Of a DNA stretch of 38,763 nucleotides, positions 16,697 through 25,817 are shown in pieces (position 1 is the first letter of the stretch; every line of letters begins with the position of its first letter). Location of the stretch: positions 1-38,763 of the forward strand of contig CAMCBD010000016.1 of NCBI GenBank assembly GCA_945872825.1. The letters run 5' to 3'. The position numbers and the translations under genes are program-made. The notes under the pieces were generated by a model. It had not been told where the DNA came from, searched no databases, and saw only the letters and a list, made by a program, of their open reading frames with translations. Source of the DNA: Nitrosomonas ureae (lineage in GTDB: Bacteria > Pseudomonadota > Gammaproteobacteria > Burkholderiales > Nitrosomonadaceae).

Positions 16697-17396
16697 TTAC
16701 ACGATTGCTTCTTTTCTGCGACGTGCCATGAAGCCCAGTAAGCCTAGACCAGCCATCAACATAGCGTAAGTTTCTGGTTCTGGTACTAATAAAGCAACAT
16801 CGCCGTCGTGAACTGCCCATGCGGCTGTTTCCTCCAACGAAACAGCAACGTAACTCTGGTAGCCTGCGAAGAAAGGATCAGGATATGCCATTAAAAAGGC
16901 ATAATAGTTAGTATCGGGAGAGTGTGCTGTACTTGACCAGTAGGAAATACTCCCCATAGTTCCTTGTATGTTTAAAAATAACGACAAATCAGGATCGCCA
17001 CTAGTTAGGATAGAGTTATGCGCTGTACCACTTAGTTCCACATAGCACATAGAACAAATGCCCCATTTCGCTGTCCGTACAATCAAATCCGTAACATATG
17101 CTACTTCCATCCGAATTAAATGCTGTTGGTAAGCGCCAACCAGTAACCCCTTCTATGTTTATACTTGCTGCCCAAGCATTGGCGTCGTACCAATTCATGT
17201 AACCATCAGTTGCACTGATACCATTATCATACTCTGAGCCTGCCCCAGCATTGGCATCCGCCAACCAAGTAATATCAAGATCTATATCGTATACTGCTTT
17301 GCCGCCCAGACGCACTTCTAATGTCGCATTTGCCGTCGATAATAGTCCAAGCGAAAAAACACCGATACATAATAGGGTTCTTAATAGCTTAATCAT
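16697..17396 (-). pseudogene. PEP-CTERM secreted protein gene frameshifted by a 7-bp tandem duplication
   Basis: The first part (from ATG 17396, with GGGAG upstream) encodes a signal peptide (LLCIGVFSLGLLSTANA) and a lectin-like surface domain with WLADANAGAG...MNWYDANAWA...GWRLPT. This frame stops at 17016. The second part, in another frame, continues the same domain and ends in a typical PEP-CTERM anchor, VPEPETYAMLMAGLGLLGF followed by MARRRKE, ending at 16697. The break coincides with a perfect tandem CACATAG duplication at 17039-17052. Removing one 7-bp copy restores a continuous reading through HLFYVELSGTAHN. PEP-CTERM proteins are handled by exosortase and usually belong to the exopolysaccharide matrix. 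It may be a recent knock-out, a phase-variable gene or an assembly error. Confidence 0.82.
17039..17052 (+). repeat. Perfect 7-bp tandem duplication (2 x CACATAG)
   Basis: Two adjacent identical heptamers, 17039-17045 and 17046-17052, sit exactly where the reading frame of the PEP-CTERM gene breaks. Because 7 is not a multiple of 3, gain or loss of one unit switches the frame. Confidence 0.85.
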
Positions 17397-17581
17397 ACTC
17401 TCTGCTCCCTGTTTGATTGATAACCAAAAGTAACTTGTATACAGCGAATTATGGCAGGCCGTTTAAAGTTAAATTCTATAACGCTAACGTGACGCTGATT
17501 AGAATTAAGCGCCTGAGAAGCCATAACTCCTTGATACGAAATGCCTAATACAGGCATGCACAACCAACGATATAACTCCAT
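17393..17581 (-). CDS. Possible 62-aa upstream ORF coupled to the PEP-CTERM gene
   Basis: This short frame starts at ATG 17581 with GGAG nine bases upstream. Its TGA stop overlaps the ATG of the PEP-CTERM gene by four bases, which is typical of translational coupling. The product resembles nothing I know, and the downstream gene has its own ribosome site. It may be a leader peptide or a chance frame. Confidence 0.22.
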   Translation of the reverse strand: MELYRWLCMPVLGISYQGVMASQALNSNQRHVSVIEFNFKRPAIIRCIQVTFGYQSNREQRV

Positions 17582-17692
17582 ACTTTTTATTCTCCGCTCT
17601 CAATAGAGATTGATTAGAATCTCTGCATTCCAGCCTTTGTAACCATGAGAAATCTCCCTGTTTAATGGCTGACTCTATAATATTAGATCAAA

Positions 17693-17836
17693 CTAATTTC
17701 GATGCTCTTCAGGAACCTTATGGTCTGGTTTAATAGTTTGTCCATATGATCCTGGATCAGGTGAATCAACTGTTGGTTTGCTGCATGCTGTCAATGCAAA
17801 TACCATAACGATAGTAACTAATGCTAGTAATTTCAT
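17693..17836 (-). CDS. Small lipoprotein, 47 aa
   Basis: The 47-aa precursor starts at ATG 17836, with AAGGGA five bases upstream. It has a lysine n-region, a hydrophobic core (LLALVTIVMVFA) and a proper lipobox, LTAC, giving a mature lipoprotein of about 30 aa. The mature part is polar and rich in Pro, Asp and His (for example PDPGSYGQTIKPDHKVPEEH). The family is unknown to me. A perfect FNR-type site about 85 nt upstream suggests oxygen- or NO-responsive control. Confidence 0.7.
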   Translation of the reverse strand: MKLLALVTIVMVFALTACSKPTVDSPDPGSYGQTIKPDHKVPEEHRN

Positions 17837-18339
17837 TTTATCCCTTATATTTTAGTAAACCTGAAGCAAACATGCTGCAGATGTACGTTTATGTTGCCAA
17901 TTATGGTTGAAATTAATATTGATCCAAATCAATATTAATCGTTTTCGAGAAGAGAAGAAAAGTAAGAAAAGGGTTGCAATACCCAAAAATCATATTCAGG
18001 GTACTTCTAAAAACAAATGTTGTTTAGCTCATAACTAAAATGGTCTATGACATATGACCTCAAAGATCCCCGTGTGCTCCGTATTTGATTCACTCTAAGT
18101 TTATCAAATGAATATAGTTACTTAGGTAATCACCTCAATGCACACCCCTTCACAAACAGGACATTCAGCCCACCGTCTCCTGGTTCACTTAGACTATTAA
18201 TGCCCAGGGCATTTTTAGTTCATTTATCTTATTAATTTCATGACATTTTTCTCTATTTAATTGAAAACAATTAAGGCATTATGCACCCTACTCTACGGTC
18301 TCGTAGTTCATGGTGTGCGTTAAACTTTTCAGGAGCTAA
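17837..18339. other. Intergenic, about 500 bases, AT-rich
   Basis: Apart from the FNR-type palindrome at 17912-17939 I see no gene. The right half should hold the promoter of the PEP-CTERM gene at 18340. No RNA gene or terminator with a T-tract was recognised. Confidence 0.4.
17912..17939 (-). promoter_or_regulatory. Perfect FNR/CRP-type palindrome upstream of the small lipoprotein
   Basis: The two 12-bp arms, ATTAATATTGAT and ATCAATATTAAT, are perfect inverted repeats around CCAA. The core at 17919-17932 reads TTGAT-N4-ATCAA, an exact match to the FNR/ANR consensus. The centre lies about 90 nt before the lipoprotein start codon, compatible with activation of a promoter having a leader of about 48 nt. 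The PEP-CTERM gene on the right is about 400 nt away, so it is a less likely target. It could also act simply as a hairpin in RNA. Confidence 0.65.
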
Positions 18340-18930
18340 ATGATGCGAAATTCTTTACGATTGATAGCGGTTTCTGTGGCACTTTGGTTTGGTTCAGGCG
18401 TAAGTATTGCAAATGCCGGGATATTTGATGGACAAACAGTGAATTACCAGTACTATTTCCCGGACTTGAGTACGCCTTATGCTGCAGCAGCCAATGGAAA
18501 CTATCTAGTCGATTCCGGCGTGGAAGTGGCTAATGTTGTCGATGGTCATGGCACAATCGATTTTGGCGGCGATGGATTCGTCATTTCTTTCACTGATAGC
18601 AGCAGCTTTTCATCTGCAGCATTTAATGGCTTCGTTATTAGCGACGTATCCTCGACGCTGAATTCATTCAGTTCATTTAGTCTGGTTTCAAATACGGGTG
18701 TAATGGGTACCCCTACATTGAGCTTTGATTCGGATCACCTGTATGTCAACTGGGAAGGTCTTTCTTTCACGGGTGGGGATTTGGTATTTTCGGTTAACTC
18801 TATTGCAGATAAGGACAACGTCGTAACTGATACGATCAGCGCTGTTCCAGAACCAGAAACCTACGCGATGCTATTAGCCGGATTAGGTTTGGTGGGCTAC
18901 ACTGCGCGTCGCAAAAAAATTACCCGTTGA
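18340..18930 (+). CDS. PEP-CTERM sorting-domain secreted protein
   Basis: The 196-aa protein has a Sec signal peptide (RLIAVSVALWFGSGVSIANA), a beta-rich Ser/Asp-rich middle domain without a recognised family, and an intact PEP-CTERM tail. The tail is VPEPETYAMLLAGLGLVGY followed by TARRKK. Such tails are cut by exosortase (EpsH/XrtA type), and the proteins usually end up in the extracellular matrix. CAGGAG lies 5 nt before ATG 18340; ATG 18343 is also possible. The tail closely resembles that of the broken gene at 16697-17396. Function beyond surface export cannot be told. Confidence 0.85.
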   Translation: MMRNSLRLIAVSVALWFGSGVSIANAGIFDGQTVNYQYYFPDLSTPYAAAANGNYLVDSGVEVANVVDGHGTIDFGGDGFVISFTDSSSFSSAAFNGFVISDVSSTLNSFSSFSLVSNTGVMGTPTLSFDSDHLYVNWEGLSFTGGDLVFSVNSIADKDNVVTDTISAVPEPETYAMLLAGLGLVGYTARRKKITR

Positions 18931-19065
18931 TGCATCAAAGCGCAATCTATTAGTAACTTTTTTCACTGCTGTCCCGGTAACGAGAAAGTGCTGCGGCCCG
19001 ATTCAGGCCTAATTGGTATAATAAGTTTTCGCATAACTTGTTGAACCAGATAGGAGAATCAGGCC

Positions 19066-19360
19066 ATGGCCCATTGTAATACAACCTTTTCCCAAATACT
19101 AAAACTTGTGCCGAGACATAAGTTTGAGACGCCTGCAAAGCAGCATCATTCAGGCCGTTCTTTCCATACTGCATCCAGATGGTCCCAGTTTGTGACACTT
19201 GCAATGGCACAACTGGCAGGCCGGATCGGTTTGCGTGATATCGTGGAAAATGTTTCTGCGCAAGCCTACCGTCTTTATCACCTGGGTAGTGCAAAACTGA
19301 CGCGCTCTAACCTGTCTCGCATTAGCGAAGATAAACCCTATGCTTTGTATGAAGCGCTGG
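19066..19360 (+). pseudogene. IS4-family transposase remnant, N-terminal DUF4372 part
   Basis: The first 98 codons from ATG 19066 (AGGAG nearby) match the N-terminal DUF4372 domain of IS4-family transposases: TFSQILKLVPRHKFE, FHTASRWSQFVTLAMAQL and LGSAKLTRSNLSRI. After YALYEAL near 19360 the similarity ends and unrelated sequence follows, so the catalytic DDE domain is missing. The open frame runs on to 19599 only by chance, into the 3' end of cbbR on the other strand. It marks an old insertion and deletion next to the CO2-fixation locus. Confidence 0.75.
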
Positions 19361-19478
19361 CTGGGTCATTTCAAATGCTATTGAACAAATTCCGATTGAG
19401 AGAGTTATATCCATCAATATGTAGGTATACTCTGACGCATTTTTTAAATAGTCATTTGGCTTATCATCAGAGAAATTC

Positions 19479-20402
19479 CTATTTCTTTGATTTAGCCATC
19501 AATTCTGCAGCTTCTTTTAACAAAATTAACAAAAATTCTCTGAAAGCATTGGCAACACCGGATAAGCGCTTATTCTTCCTGTTCACCACATGCCAATAAC
19601 GAATAATAGGAAATCCCTGCACATCCAGGATCTTCAAACGATTCGTTTCAAGTTCCAATTCTGCCGTATGCTGCGACATAATGCCTAGTCCCATACCCGC
19701 CTGAACCGCTTGTTTGATCGCTTCCGTCGTATCCGCTTCCATCCCTTTATTGATTTTGACTTCATGTGTTGCAAAAAAACGCTCCATGGCACCGCGCGTT
19801 CCTGAACCTGATTCACGTACCAAAAAAATTTCCTTGGCTAATCGTTTAACCGGTATATGCTGTTCTTTGCACAAAGGATGATCCGGCGGCGCTATCACGA
19901 CCAATGGATTTTCAATAAACGATTCACTATCAATATCGAGATCCTCAGGCGGCTGCCCCATGATTGCGAGGTCTATTAAATTGTCAGAGAGGTGTTTCAA
20001 TACGGTTTCACGGTTAGAGACATTTAAACTGACTGTCACACCCTTATAACGCTGGCAAAACTTTGCCAATAAATGCGGTGCAAAGTAATTGGCAGTTGTT
20101 ACCACAGAAATATTTAACTTGCCCCGCTCCATACCTTTCAGTTCATCCAGCGCAACCTCCATATCAGCTAATTGCTGGGAAATTGAACGGCTATATTGAT
20201 ATAACTCACGTCCCGCGTCAGTCAGATAGATTCGCTTACCCAGTTGCTCAAATAGCGGCAAACTAATGTTACCTTCTAGTTGCTTAATCTGCATGGAAAC
20301 AGCCGGTTGGGTCAGATGAAGTTCCTCAGCTGCACGGGAATAGCTCAAATGTCTGGCGACCGACTCAAATACTTTTAATTGCCGTAAAGTAAGATGTAGC
20401 AT
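19479..20402 (-). CDS. cbbR: CbbR, LysR-type regulator of the cbb operon
   Basis: The 307-aa LysR-family protein has an N-terminal winged helix-turn-helix (LRQLKVFESVARHLSYSRAAEELHLTQPAVSMQIKQLE, quoted in parts) and a C-terminal effector-binding domain. It is divergent from the RuBisCO genes with 191 bp between the start codons, the classical CbbR position. CbbR proteins sense Calvin-cycle metabolites or NADPH and activate cbbL transcription. ATG 20402 gives the usual N-terminus MLHLTLRQLKVF. Its 3' end faces the IS4 remnant. Confidence 0.92.
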   Translation of the reverse strand: MLHLTLRQLKVFESVARHLSYSRAAEELHLTQPAVSMQIKQLEGNISLPLFEQLGKRIYLTDAGRELYQYSRSISQQLADMEVALDELKGMERGKLNISVVTTANYFAPHLLAKFCQRYKGVTVSLNVSNRETVLKHLSDNLIDLAIMGQPPEDLDIDSESFIENPLVVIAPPDHPLCKEQHIPVKRLAKEIFLVRESGSGTRGAMERFFATHEVKINKGMEADTTEAIKQAVQAGMGLGIMSQHTAELELETNRLKILDVQGFPIIRYWHVVNRKNKRLSGVANAFREFLLILLKEAAELMAKSKK

Positions 20403-20462
20403 ACATCAACTCAGTAAATTTATTATAAGTACAACCTTATCATAAATATTAGAATTATTGAT

Positions 20463-20491
20463 TTGTTCTTATAGGTAATTAACGCTATAGT
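20463..20491 (+). promoter_or_regulatory. cbbL promoter
   Basis: TTGTTC (20463-20468) and TATAGT (20486-20491) are separated by exactly 17 bases, a good sigma-70 promoter about 100 nt before the cbbL start. AT-rich partial dyads around 20420-20475 (TTATAAG, CTTATCATAA, CTTATAG) are candidate CbbR contacts but too loose to call individually. Confidence 0.55.
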
Positions 20492-20593
20492 TCACTCCAT
20501 AGATTCAAGTAGTCATGTTTGTAACGCAACATCCTCTCTTTTCTGTCTAAGCTGTTGACTGGAGCCGAGTGGAACTTAACTGGAGAAGAAACT

Positions 20594-22015
20594 ATGGCAG
20601 CAAAAATATATAACGCTGGTGTAAAAGAATATAGACACACTTACTGGACCCCTGATTATACCCCGCTGGATACCGATCTTCTGGCATGTTTCAAAATTAC
20701 ACCACAAGCCGGTGTACCTCGTGAAGAAGTTGCTGCTGCAGTAGCTGCAGAATCTTCAACGGGTACATGGACCACAGTGTGGACTGATCTTTTAACCGAC
20801 TTGGACTACTACAAAGGACGTGCCTACAAGATTGAAGACGTGCCTGGTGATGACACCTGTTTCTACGCATTCGTAGCTTACCCGATCGATCTTTTTGAAG
20901 AAGGCTCCGTGGTTAACGTGTTAACCTCGCTGGTAGGTAACGTGTTTGGTTTTAAAGCGCTTCGTGCACTGCGTCTGGAAGATATTCGCTTCCCGATTGC
21001 TTACGTCAAAACCTGCGGCGGACCTCCAGCCGGTATTCAAGTGGAACGCGATCGTCTGAACAAATATGGCCGCGCACTGTTAGGTTGTACCATTAAACCT
21101 AAACTGGGTCTGTCTGCCAAAAATTATGGCCGTGCTGTATACGAATGCCTGCGTGGTGGTCTGGATCTGACCAAGGACGATGAAAACGTTAACAGTCAAC
21201 CTTTTATGCGTTGGCGTGATCGTTTCGAATTCGTGGTGGAAGCTTGCCAAAAGGCTGAGCGTGAAACCGGAGAACGTAAAGGTCACTACTTGAACGTCAC
21301 CGCGCCAACTCCAGAAGAAATGTATAAACGTGCAGAGTTTGCTAAAGAATTGGGCGCACCGATCATCATGCATGACTACTTGACGGGTGGTTTAACTGCC
21401 AATACAGGACTGGCTAACTGGTGCCGCAACAATGGAATGCTATTACACATCCACCGCGCTATGCACGCTGTTCTCGATCGTAATCCGCACCATGGTATTC
21501 ATTTCCGCGTTTTAACCAAGATACTCCGTTTATCTGGGGGTGATCATTTGCATTCCGGTACTGTCGTCGGCAAACTAGAAGGTGATCGTGCAGCAACCCT
21601 CGGCTGGATCGATACCATGCGCGACAAATTCATCAAAGAAGACCGCAGCCGCGGCCTGTTCTTCGATCAAGACTGGGGTTCTATGCCAGGTGTATTCCCA
21701 GTGGCTTCGGGCGGTATTCATGTTTGGCATATGCCAGCACTGGTCGCTATTTTCGGTGATGATGCCTGCTTGCAATTTGGTGGTGGTACCTTAGGTCATC
21801 CATGGGGTAACGCTGCGGGTGCCGCTGCTAACCGTGTGGCATTGGAAGCTTGCGTCGAAGCACGTAACCAAGGTGTTGAGATCGAGAAGGAAGGCAAAAC
21901 GATTCTAACCAAAGCTGCTAAGAGCAGTCCCGAACTAAAAATCGCCATGGAAACATGGAAAGAAATTAAGTTCGAGTTTGATACGGTTGATAAGCTCGAC
22001 GTAGCCCACAAGTAA
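20594..22015 (+). CDS. cbbL: Ribulose-1,5-bisphosphate carboxylase/oxygenase large subunit, form IA
   Basis: The 473-aa large subunit fixes CO2 onto ribulose bisphosphate in the Calvin-Benson cycle. The carbamylated lysine is K194 (equivalent to K201 of the spinach enzyme) in [17 protein letters not shown], with Asp and Glu metal ligands following it. [25 protein letters not shown] and [17 protein letters not shown] are the other active-site segments. Length and sequence fit green-like form IA of proteobacteria. I start at ATG 20594, which has GGAGAA just upstream, rather than at TTG 20555. cbbS, cbbQ and cbbO follow, with no carboxysome shell genes nearby. Confidence 0.97.
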   Translation: MAAKIYNAGVKEYRHTYWTPDYTPLDTDLLACFKITPQAGVPREEVAAAVAAESSTGTWTTVWTDLLTDLDYYKGRAYKIEDVPGDDTCFYAFVAYPIDLFEEGSVVNVLTSLVGNVFGFKALRALRLEDIRFPIAYVKTCGGPPAGIQVERDRLNKYGRALLGCTIKPKLGLSAKNYGRAVYECLRGGLDLTKDDENVNSQPFMRWRDRFEFVVEACQKAERETGERKGHYLNVTAPTPEEMYKRAEFAKELGAPIIMHDYLTGGLTANTGLANWCRNNGMLLHIHRAMHAVLDRNPHHGIHFRVLTKILRLSGGDHLHSGTVVGKLEGDRAATLGWIDTMRDKFIKEDRSRGLFFDQDWGSMPGVFPVASGGIHVWHMPALVAIFGDDACLQFGGGTLGHPWGNAAGAAANRVALEACVEARNQGVEIEKEGKTILTKAAKSSPELKIAMETWKEIKFEFDTVDKLDVAHK

Positions 22016-22094
22016 GCAACACATGACTAAAGAGGAAGAGCCAATGGTTAACATAGCTTTTCTTCTTCATCTCTCTAAAAATGAGGAATAAATA

Positions 22095-22451
22095 ATGAGC
22101 GAAGTAATCGATTACAAATCACGTGTTAGTGATCCAGCAAGCCGTAAGTTTGAGACATTTTCTTATCTGCCTGCCATGTCTGACAAAGATATCAAGAAGC
22201 AAGTACAGTATTTAGTTAGTAAAGGCTGGAATCCAGCCATCGAGCATACAGAACCAGAGTATGTAATGGATTCCTACTGGTATATGTGGAAACTGCCCAT
22301 GTTTGGTGAAACTGATGTAGACCGCGTGCTGGCAGAAGCTGCTGCATGTCATAAAGCGAACCCGAATAATCATGTTCGTTTAATTGGCTACAACAATTTC
22401 AACCAATCGCAAGGCACGGCCATGGTGATATACCGCGGCAAGACTGTTTAA
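22095..22451 (+). CDS. cbbS: RuBisCO small subunit, form IA
   Basis: The 118-aa small subunit assembles with CbbL as L8S8. It contains the family segments [36 protein letters not shown] and [15 protein letters not shown]. The long N-terminal stretch is typical of form IA. GAGGAATAA precedes ATG 22095. It lies about 80 nt after cbbL and is followed by a strong terminator, so cbbLS should be the most abundant transcript of the operon. Confidence 0.97.
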   Translation: MSEVIDYKSRVSDPASRKFETFSYLPAMSDKDIKKQVQYLVSKGWNPAIEHTEPEYVMDSYWYMWKLPMFGETDVDRVLAEAAACHKANPNNHVRLIGYNNFNQSQGTAMVIYRGKTV

Positions 22452-22475
22452 GACACAACGGGTTTCGTACCCTGG

Positions 22476-22514
22476 AACCCCCCTTACCTGTAAAAGGATC
22501 GGGGGGTTTTTTTT
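22476..22514 (+). terminator. Rho-independent terminator after cbbS
   Basis: AACCCCCC and GGGGGGTT form an 8-bp GC-rich stem followed by a run of T (22507-22514). It separates highly expressed cbbLS from cbbQO. Partial read-through would give the lower activase levels that are needed. Confidence 0.88.
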
Positions 22515-22559
22515 GACCAAAATAAAGTACTTTTCAGATAGCTATAACAGGAGTTCATC

Positions 22560-23366
22560 ATGAGCGAAATCATTGATCAATACCGTGTAACCACCGAGCC
22601 CTATTACCATCCCGTAGCTGATGAGGTGGAATTATATGAAGCCGCCTATTCGGTGCGCATGCCTATGATGCTGAAAGGTCCTACGGGCTGTGGTAAAACT
22701 CGTTTTGTTGAATACATGGCATGGAAATTAAAAAAACCGCTGATTACCGTGGCTTGTACCGAAGATATGACGGCATCCGATCTGGTGGGTCGTTTTTTGT
22801 TGGATGCGAAAGGCACGCGCTGGCAAGATGGGCCGTTGGCTGTTGCGGCACGCTATGGCGCCATCTGCTATCTGGACGAAGTCGTTGAAGCGCGCCAGGA
22901 TACCACTGTCGTGATCCATCCATTAACCGACAATCGCCGTGTCTTGCCATTGGAAAAAAAAGGCGAGCTCGTTCATGCGCACGCTGACTTCCAGATTGTC
23001 ATTTCCTACAATCCAGGTTATCAAAGCTTGATAAAAGACCTTAAGCAATCCACTAAGCAGCGTTTTGGCGCACTGGATTTCAATTATCCCAACCATGACG
23101 TTGAAAGTGAAATTGTGGCTCATGAAACGGGTGTATCCACCGAAATTGCCGAGAAACTGGTATCGATTGCGGAACGTGCACGTAACCTAAAAGGCCATGG
23201 ACTGGATGAAGGCATCTCAACGCGTATGCTGATTTACGCCGGCAGTCTCATCGCCAAAAATGTGGACGCCCATGCCGCTTGCCGTGTTGCGCTGGTGCGC
23301 CCCATCACCGATGATCCCGATATGCGCGATGCACTGGATGCTGCAGTCAGCACTTTCTTTAATTAA
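22560..23366 (+). CDS. cbbQ: CbbQ, MoxR-type AAA+ RuBisCO activase subunit
   Basis: The 268-aa MoxR-family ATPase has Walker A GPTGCGKT (40-47), Walker [11 protein letters not shown] (about 100-109) and a sensor-like region [10 protein letters not shown]. CbbQ hexamers pair with CbbO and use ATP to remove inhibitory sugar phosphates from form I RuBisCO. AGGAG lies 8 nt before ATG 22560. It follows the cbbS terminator and precedes cbbO by 57 nt, the usual order. Confidence 0.96.
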   Translation: MSEIIDQYRVTTEPYYHPVADEVELYEAAYSVRMPMMLKGPTGCGKTRFVEYMAWKLKKPLITVACTEDMTASDLVGRFLLDAKGTRWQDGPLAVAARYGAICYLDEVVEARQDTTVVIHPLTDNRRVLPLEKKGELVHAHADFQIVISYNPGYQSLIKDLKQSTKQRFGALDFNYPNHDVESEIVAHETGVSTEIAEKLVSIAERARNLKGHGLDEGISTRMLIYAGSLIAKNVDAHAACRVALVRPITDDPDMRDALDAAVSTFFN

Positions 23367-23423
23367 GTGTTTTGATAATTCAGAAATCTATCGATTGTTT
23401 TGTAAAAATAAACAGGTGCTCCC

Positions 23424-25751
23424 ATGAGTATTAATCTGGATGACTACAAAGAATTACTGGAAGATTTAGAACCAGAATCGGTTGAATTACTCAAGCATGC
23501 ATGGCCAGAAGTCGTCAAAACTTTTTCGTCGCGTGGATTGGATAATTATCTGAAAGGCGCTTCGGCAATCCGTGGATTAGGACGCGGACGCAGTCTGGTG
23601 GATTGTTGGATCGATGAAATCCCATTGGTAGCCAAAGAAATTGGTGAAGATATTATCAGTGATCTGGCGACTTCTGCGCTTTCACTCGCTTCAAGAACTT
23701 CCGGCGCAGTGATTGAGCTGGTATTAGCGACTTCCCCCACCGCGGCCAAACGCCTCGGTGATGCGCAGCTATTTCAGAATTATCTGCAATTCCTGAATAT
23801 TTTGATTGCACAAGCACCACGTGGCATGCGTCCGATGCTCAACAAACTGGATATTCTGTTCGGGCAATTGACTCTGGGTGGTTTGCGCCGCTGGGCTATG
23901 TGGGGAGCCCATGCGCATCGCACGAATTATGAAGAGCAAATCAAATATTTTGGATTGGAATCCAAGGAATCACTCGCGGTACTGCAAAAAGAACGCAAGG
24001 GCACCCTGTTTGTGGATGTGCAGCGCCGCATCAATATGTATCTGCGCGCACTGTGGGCACGTGATTTTTTCATGAAGCCCACCTCCGGTGACTTTGAAAC
24101 GCGCGAAGGTTACAAACCTTATATTGAAAATTACTTCATTTACCTGCCTGATGCCTATGACAGCCATGCGGGTGTATCCGCCACCGAAGTGTATCGTGCC
24201 GCCGCCGCGCATGCCGCCGCACATCTGGTAGAAACTAAACAACCGATTTCTGCGGAAGGATTGAGCCCAATGCAAATGGCGGTTATCTCCGTGATCGAAG
24301 ATGCGCGCGTCGAAGCACTTGCCATTCGCCGCTTTCCGGGATTGCGTAAAACCTGGGCAGCCTTGCATACCGCCACGCCGGATATGACTGTCACCATGGG
24401 CGATTATCTCAATCGCCTGGCACGCGCTTTACTCGACCCGGATTATCAAGACAACGATCGCTGGATTGCTGAAGGCTGTCAGCTTTTTGCAGCCGCACAG
24501 GACAAACTGGATACCTATCAAATCTCTTGGGATATTGGCGTTCAACTGACACATAGTTTTAGAGAAAAAAATATCCCCTTCGCCATGCTCACGGATCAGC
24601 TCACCGCGCCGTATCGCGACGACAATCGTTATTTCTGGGAATTTGAGGAATTTGATTTAAACAAATCCCTATCGGCTGGCTATGAAGCGCCCAAACAAGT
24701 GCGCAAATACGTCAATGTGATGGAATTCGCCAACGAAGTCGAGGTGGAAACCGCCGGAGATGATGCGCAGGAAATCTGGGTCATGGGTACCGAATTTTTC
24801 CCTTATGAAGATACCGGCGTTTCCTACAACGACCTGGAAGGCAAAGAACCGGTTTCTGCGCCCTACCACTATTCCGAATGGGATTACCAGATTCAACTGG
24901 AGCGCCCGGACTGGGCCACGGTACAGGAAAAACGCGCCAAGTTGGGTGATATACAATGCATCGACGACATCGCGCAACAATATAAACGTGAAATCGCACG
25001 CATGAAGTTTCTGCTCGATGCCATGCAACCACAGGGAACTCGCCGCATCCGTAAACTGGAAGATGGTGACGAAATCGATATCAATGCCGCGATTCGTTCG
25101 ATGATCGACATCCGTATGGGCATGCAGCCCGATCCCCGCATCATGATGCGCTCGGTGCGCAAAGTGCGCGACATCTCGGTGCTGGTGCTACTGGATTTAT
25201 CCGAATCCACTAACGAAAAAGTCGCCGGACACGACTACTCCGTGCTCGATCTGATCCGTCAGGCCACTGTCCTGCTCGCCAACGCCATCAACAAAATCGG
25301 CGATCCTTTCGCGATTCATGGCTTCTGCTCGGATGGACGGCATGACGTGGAATACTACCGCTACAAGGATTTCGACCAACCCTATAACGAAATCCCCAAA
25401 GCCCGGCTCGCCGGCATGACCGGGCAGTTGTCAACGCGCATGGGTGCCGCGATGCGCCATGCTACTCATTATTTGAAACTGCAGAAATCCGCGAAAAAAC
25501 TGCTGCTGGTCATCACCGATGGCGAACCCGCCGACGTCGACGTGCGCGACCCGCAATACCTGCGCCACGACACTAAAAAAGCCGTGGAAGAAGCCGGCCG
25601 TTCAGGCATCCTTACCTACTGCATGAGCCTGGATCCGCGCGCGGATCAGTATGTGTCGCGCATTTTTGGCGAACGCAATTATCTGGTGGTGGATCATGTG
25701 GAACGATTACCGGAGAAATTGCCGGTGCTGTATGCGGGATTGACGAGATAA
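23424..25751 (+). CDS. cbbO: CbbO, VWA-domain RuBisCO activase partner
   Basis: The 775-aa CbbO adaptor has a long helical N-terminal region and a C-terminal von Willebrand A domain. The MIDAS metal site DLSES starts at D591 in VLVLLDLSESTNE, and a later metal residue lies in LLLVITDGEPADVDV. CbbO docks the CbbQ motor onto inhibited RuBisCO through this domain. Its length matches proteobacterial CbbO. A ribosome site (ACAGGTGCTCCC) precedes ATG 23424. No classical terminator follows. Confidence 0.95.
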   Translation: MSINLDDYKELLEDLEPESVELLKHAWPEVVKTFSSRGLDNYLKGASAIRGLGRGRSLVDCWIDEIPLVAKEIGEDIISDLATSALSLASRTSGAVIELVLATSPTAAKRLGDAQLFQNYLQFLNILIAQAPRGMRPMLNKLDILFGQLTLGGLRRWAMWGAHAHRTNYEEQIKYFGLESKESLAVLQKERKGTLFVDVQRRINMYLRALWARDFFMKPTSGDFETREGYKPYIENYFIYLPDAYDSHAGVSATEVYRAAAAHAAAHLVETKQPISAEGLSPMQMAVISVIEDARVEALAIRRFPGLRKTWAALHTATPDMTVTMGDYLNRLARALLDPDYQDNDRWIAEGCQLFAAAQDKLDTYQISWDIGVQLTHSFREKNIPFAMLTDQLTAPYRDDNRYFWEFEEFDLNKSLSAGYEAPKQVRKYVNVMEFANEVEVETAGDDAQEIWVMGTEFFPYEDTGVSYNDLEGKEPVSAPYHYSEWDYQIQLERPDWATVQEKRAKLGDIQCIDDIAQQYKREIARMKFLLDAMQPQGTRRIRKLEDGDEIDINAAIRSMIDIRMGMQPDPRIMMRSVRKVRDISVLVLLDLSESTNEKVAGHDYSVLDLIRQATVLLANAINKIGDPFAIHGFCSDGRHDVEYYRYKDFDQPYNEIPKARLAGMTGQLSTRMGAAMRHATHYLKLQKSAKKLLLVITDGEPADVDVRDPQYLRHDTKKAVEEAGRSGILTYCMSLDPRADQYVSRIFGERNYLVVDHVERLPEKLPVLYAGLTR

Positions 25752-25817
25752 AGGAATTTATCGGGAATAATTAGAAAACCAGATCAAAATTTGATAATTC
25801 AGTAAATTATTTTAAAA

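Noticed and set aside
18950-19294. 114-aa minus-strand frame
   Set aside because: It is the antisense shadow of the IS4 transposase remnant.
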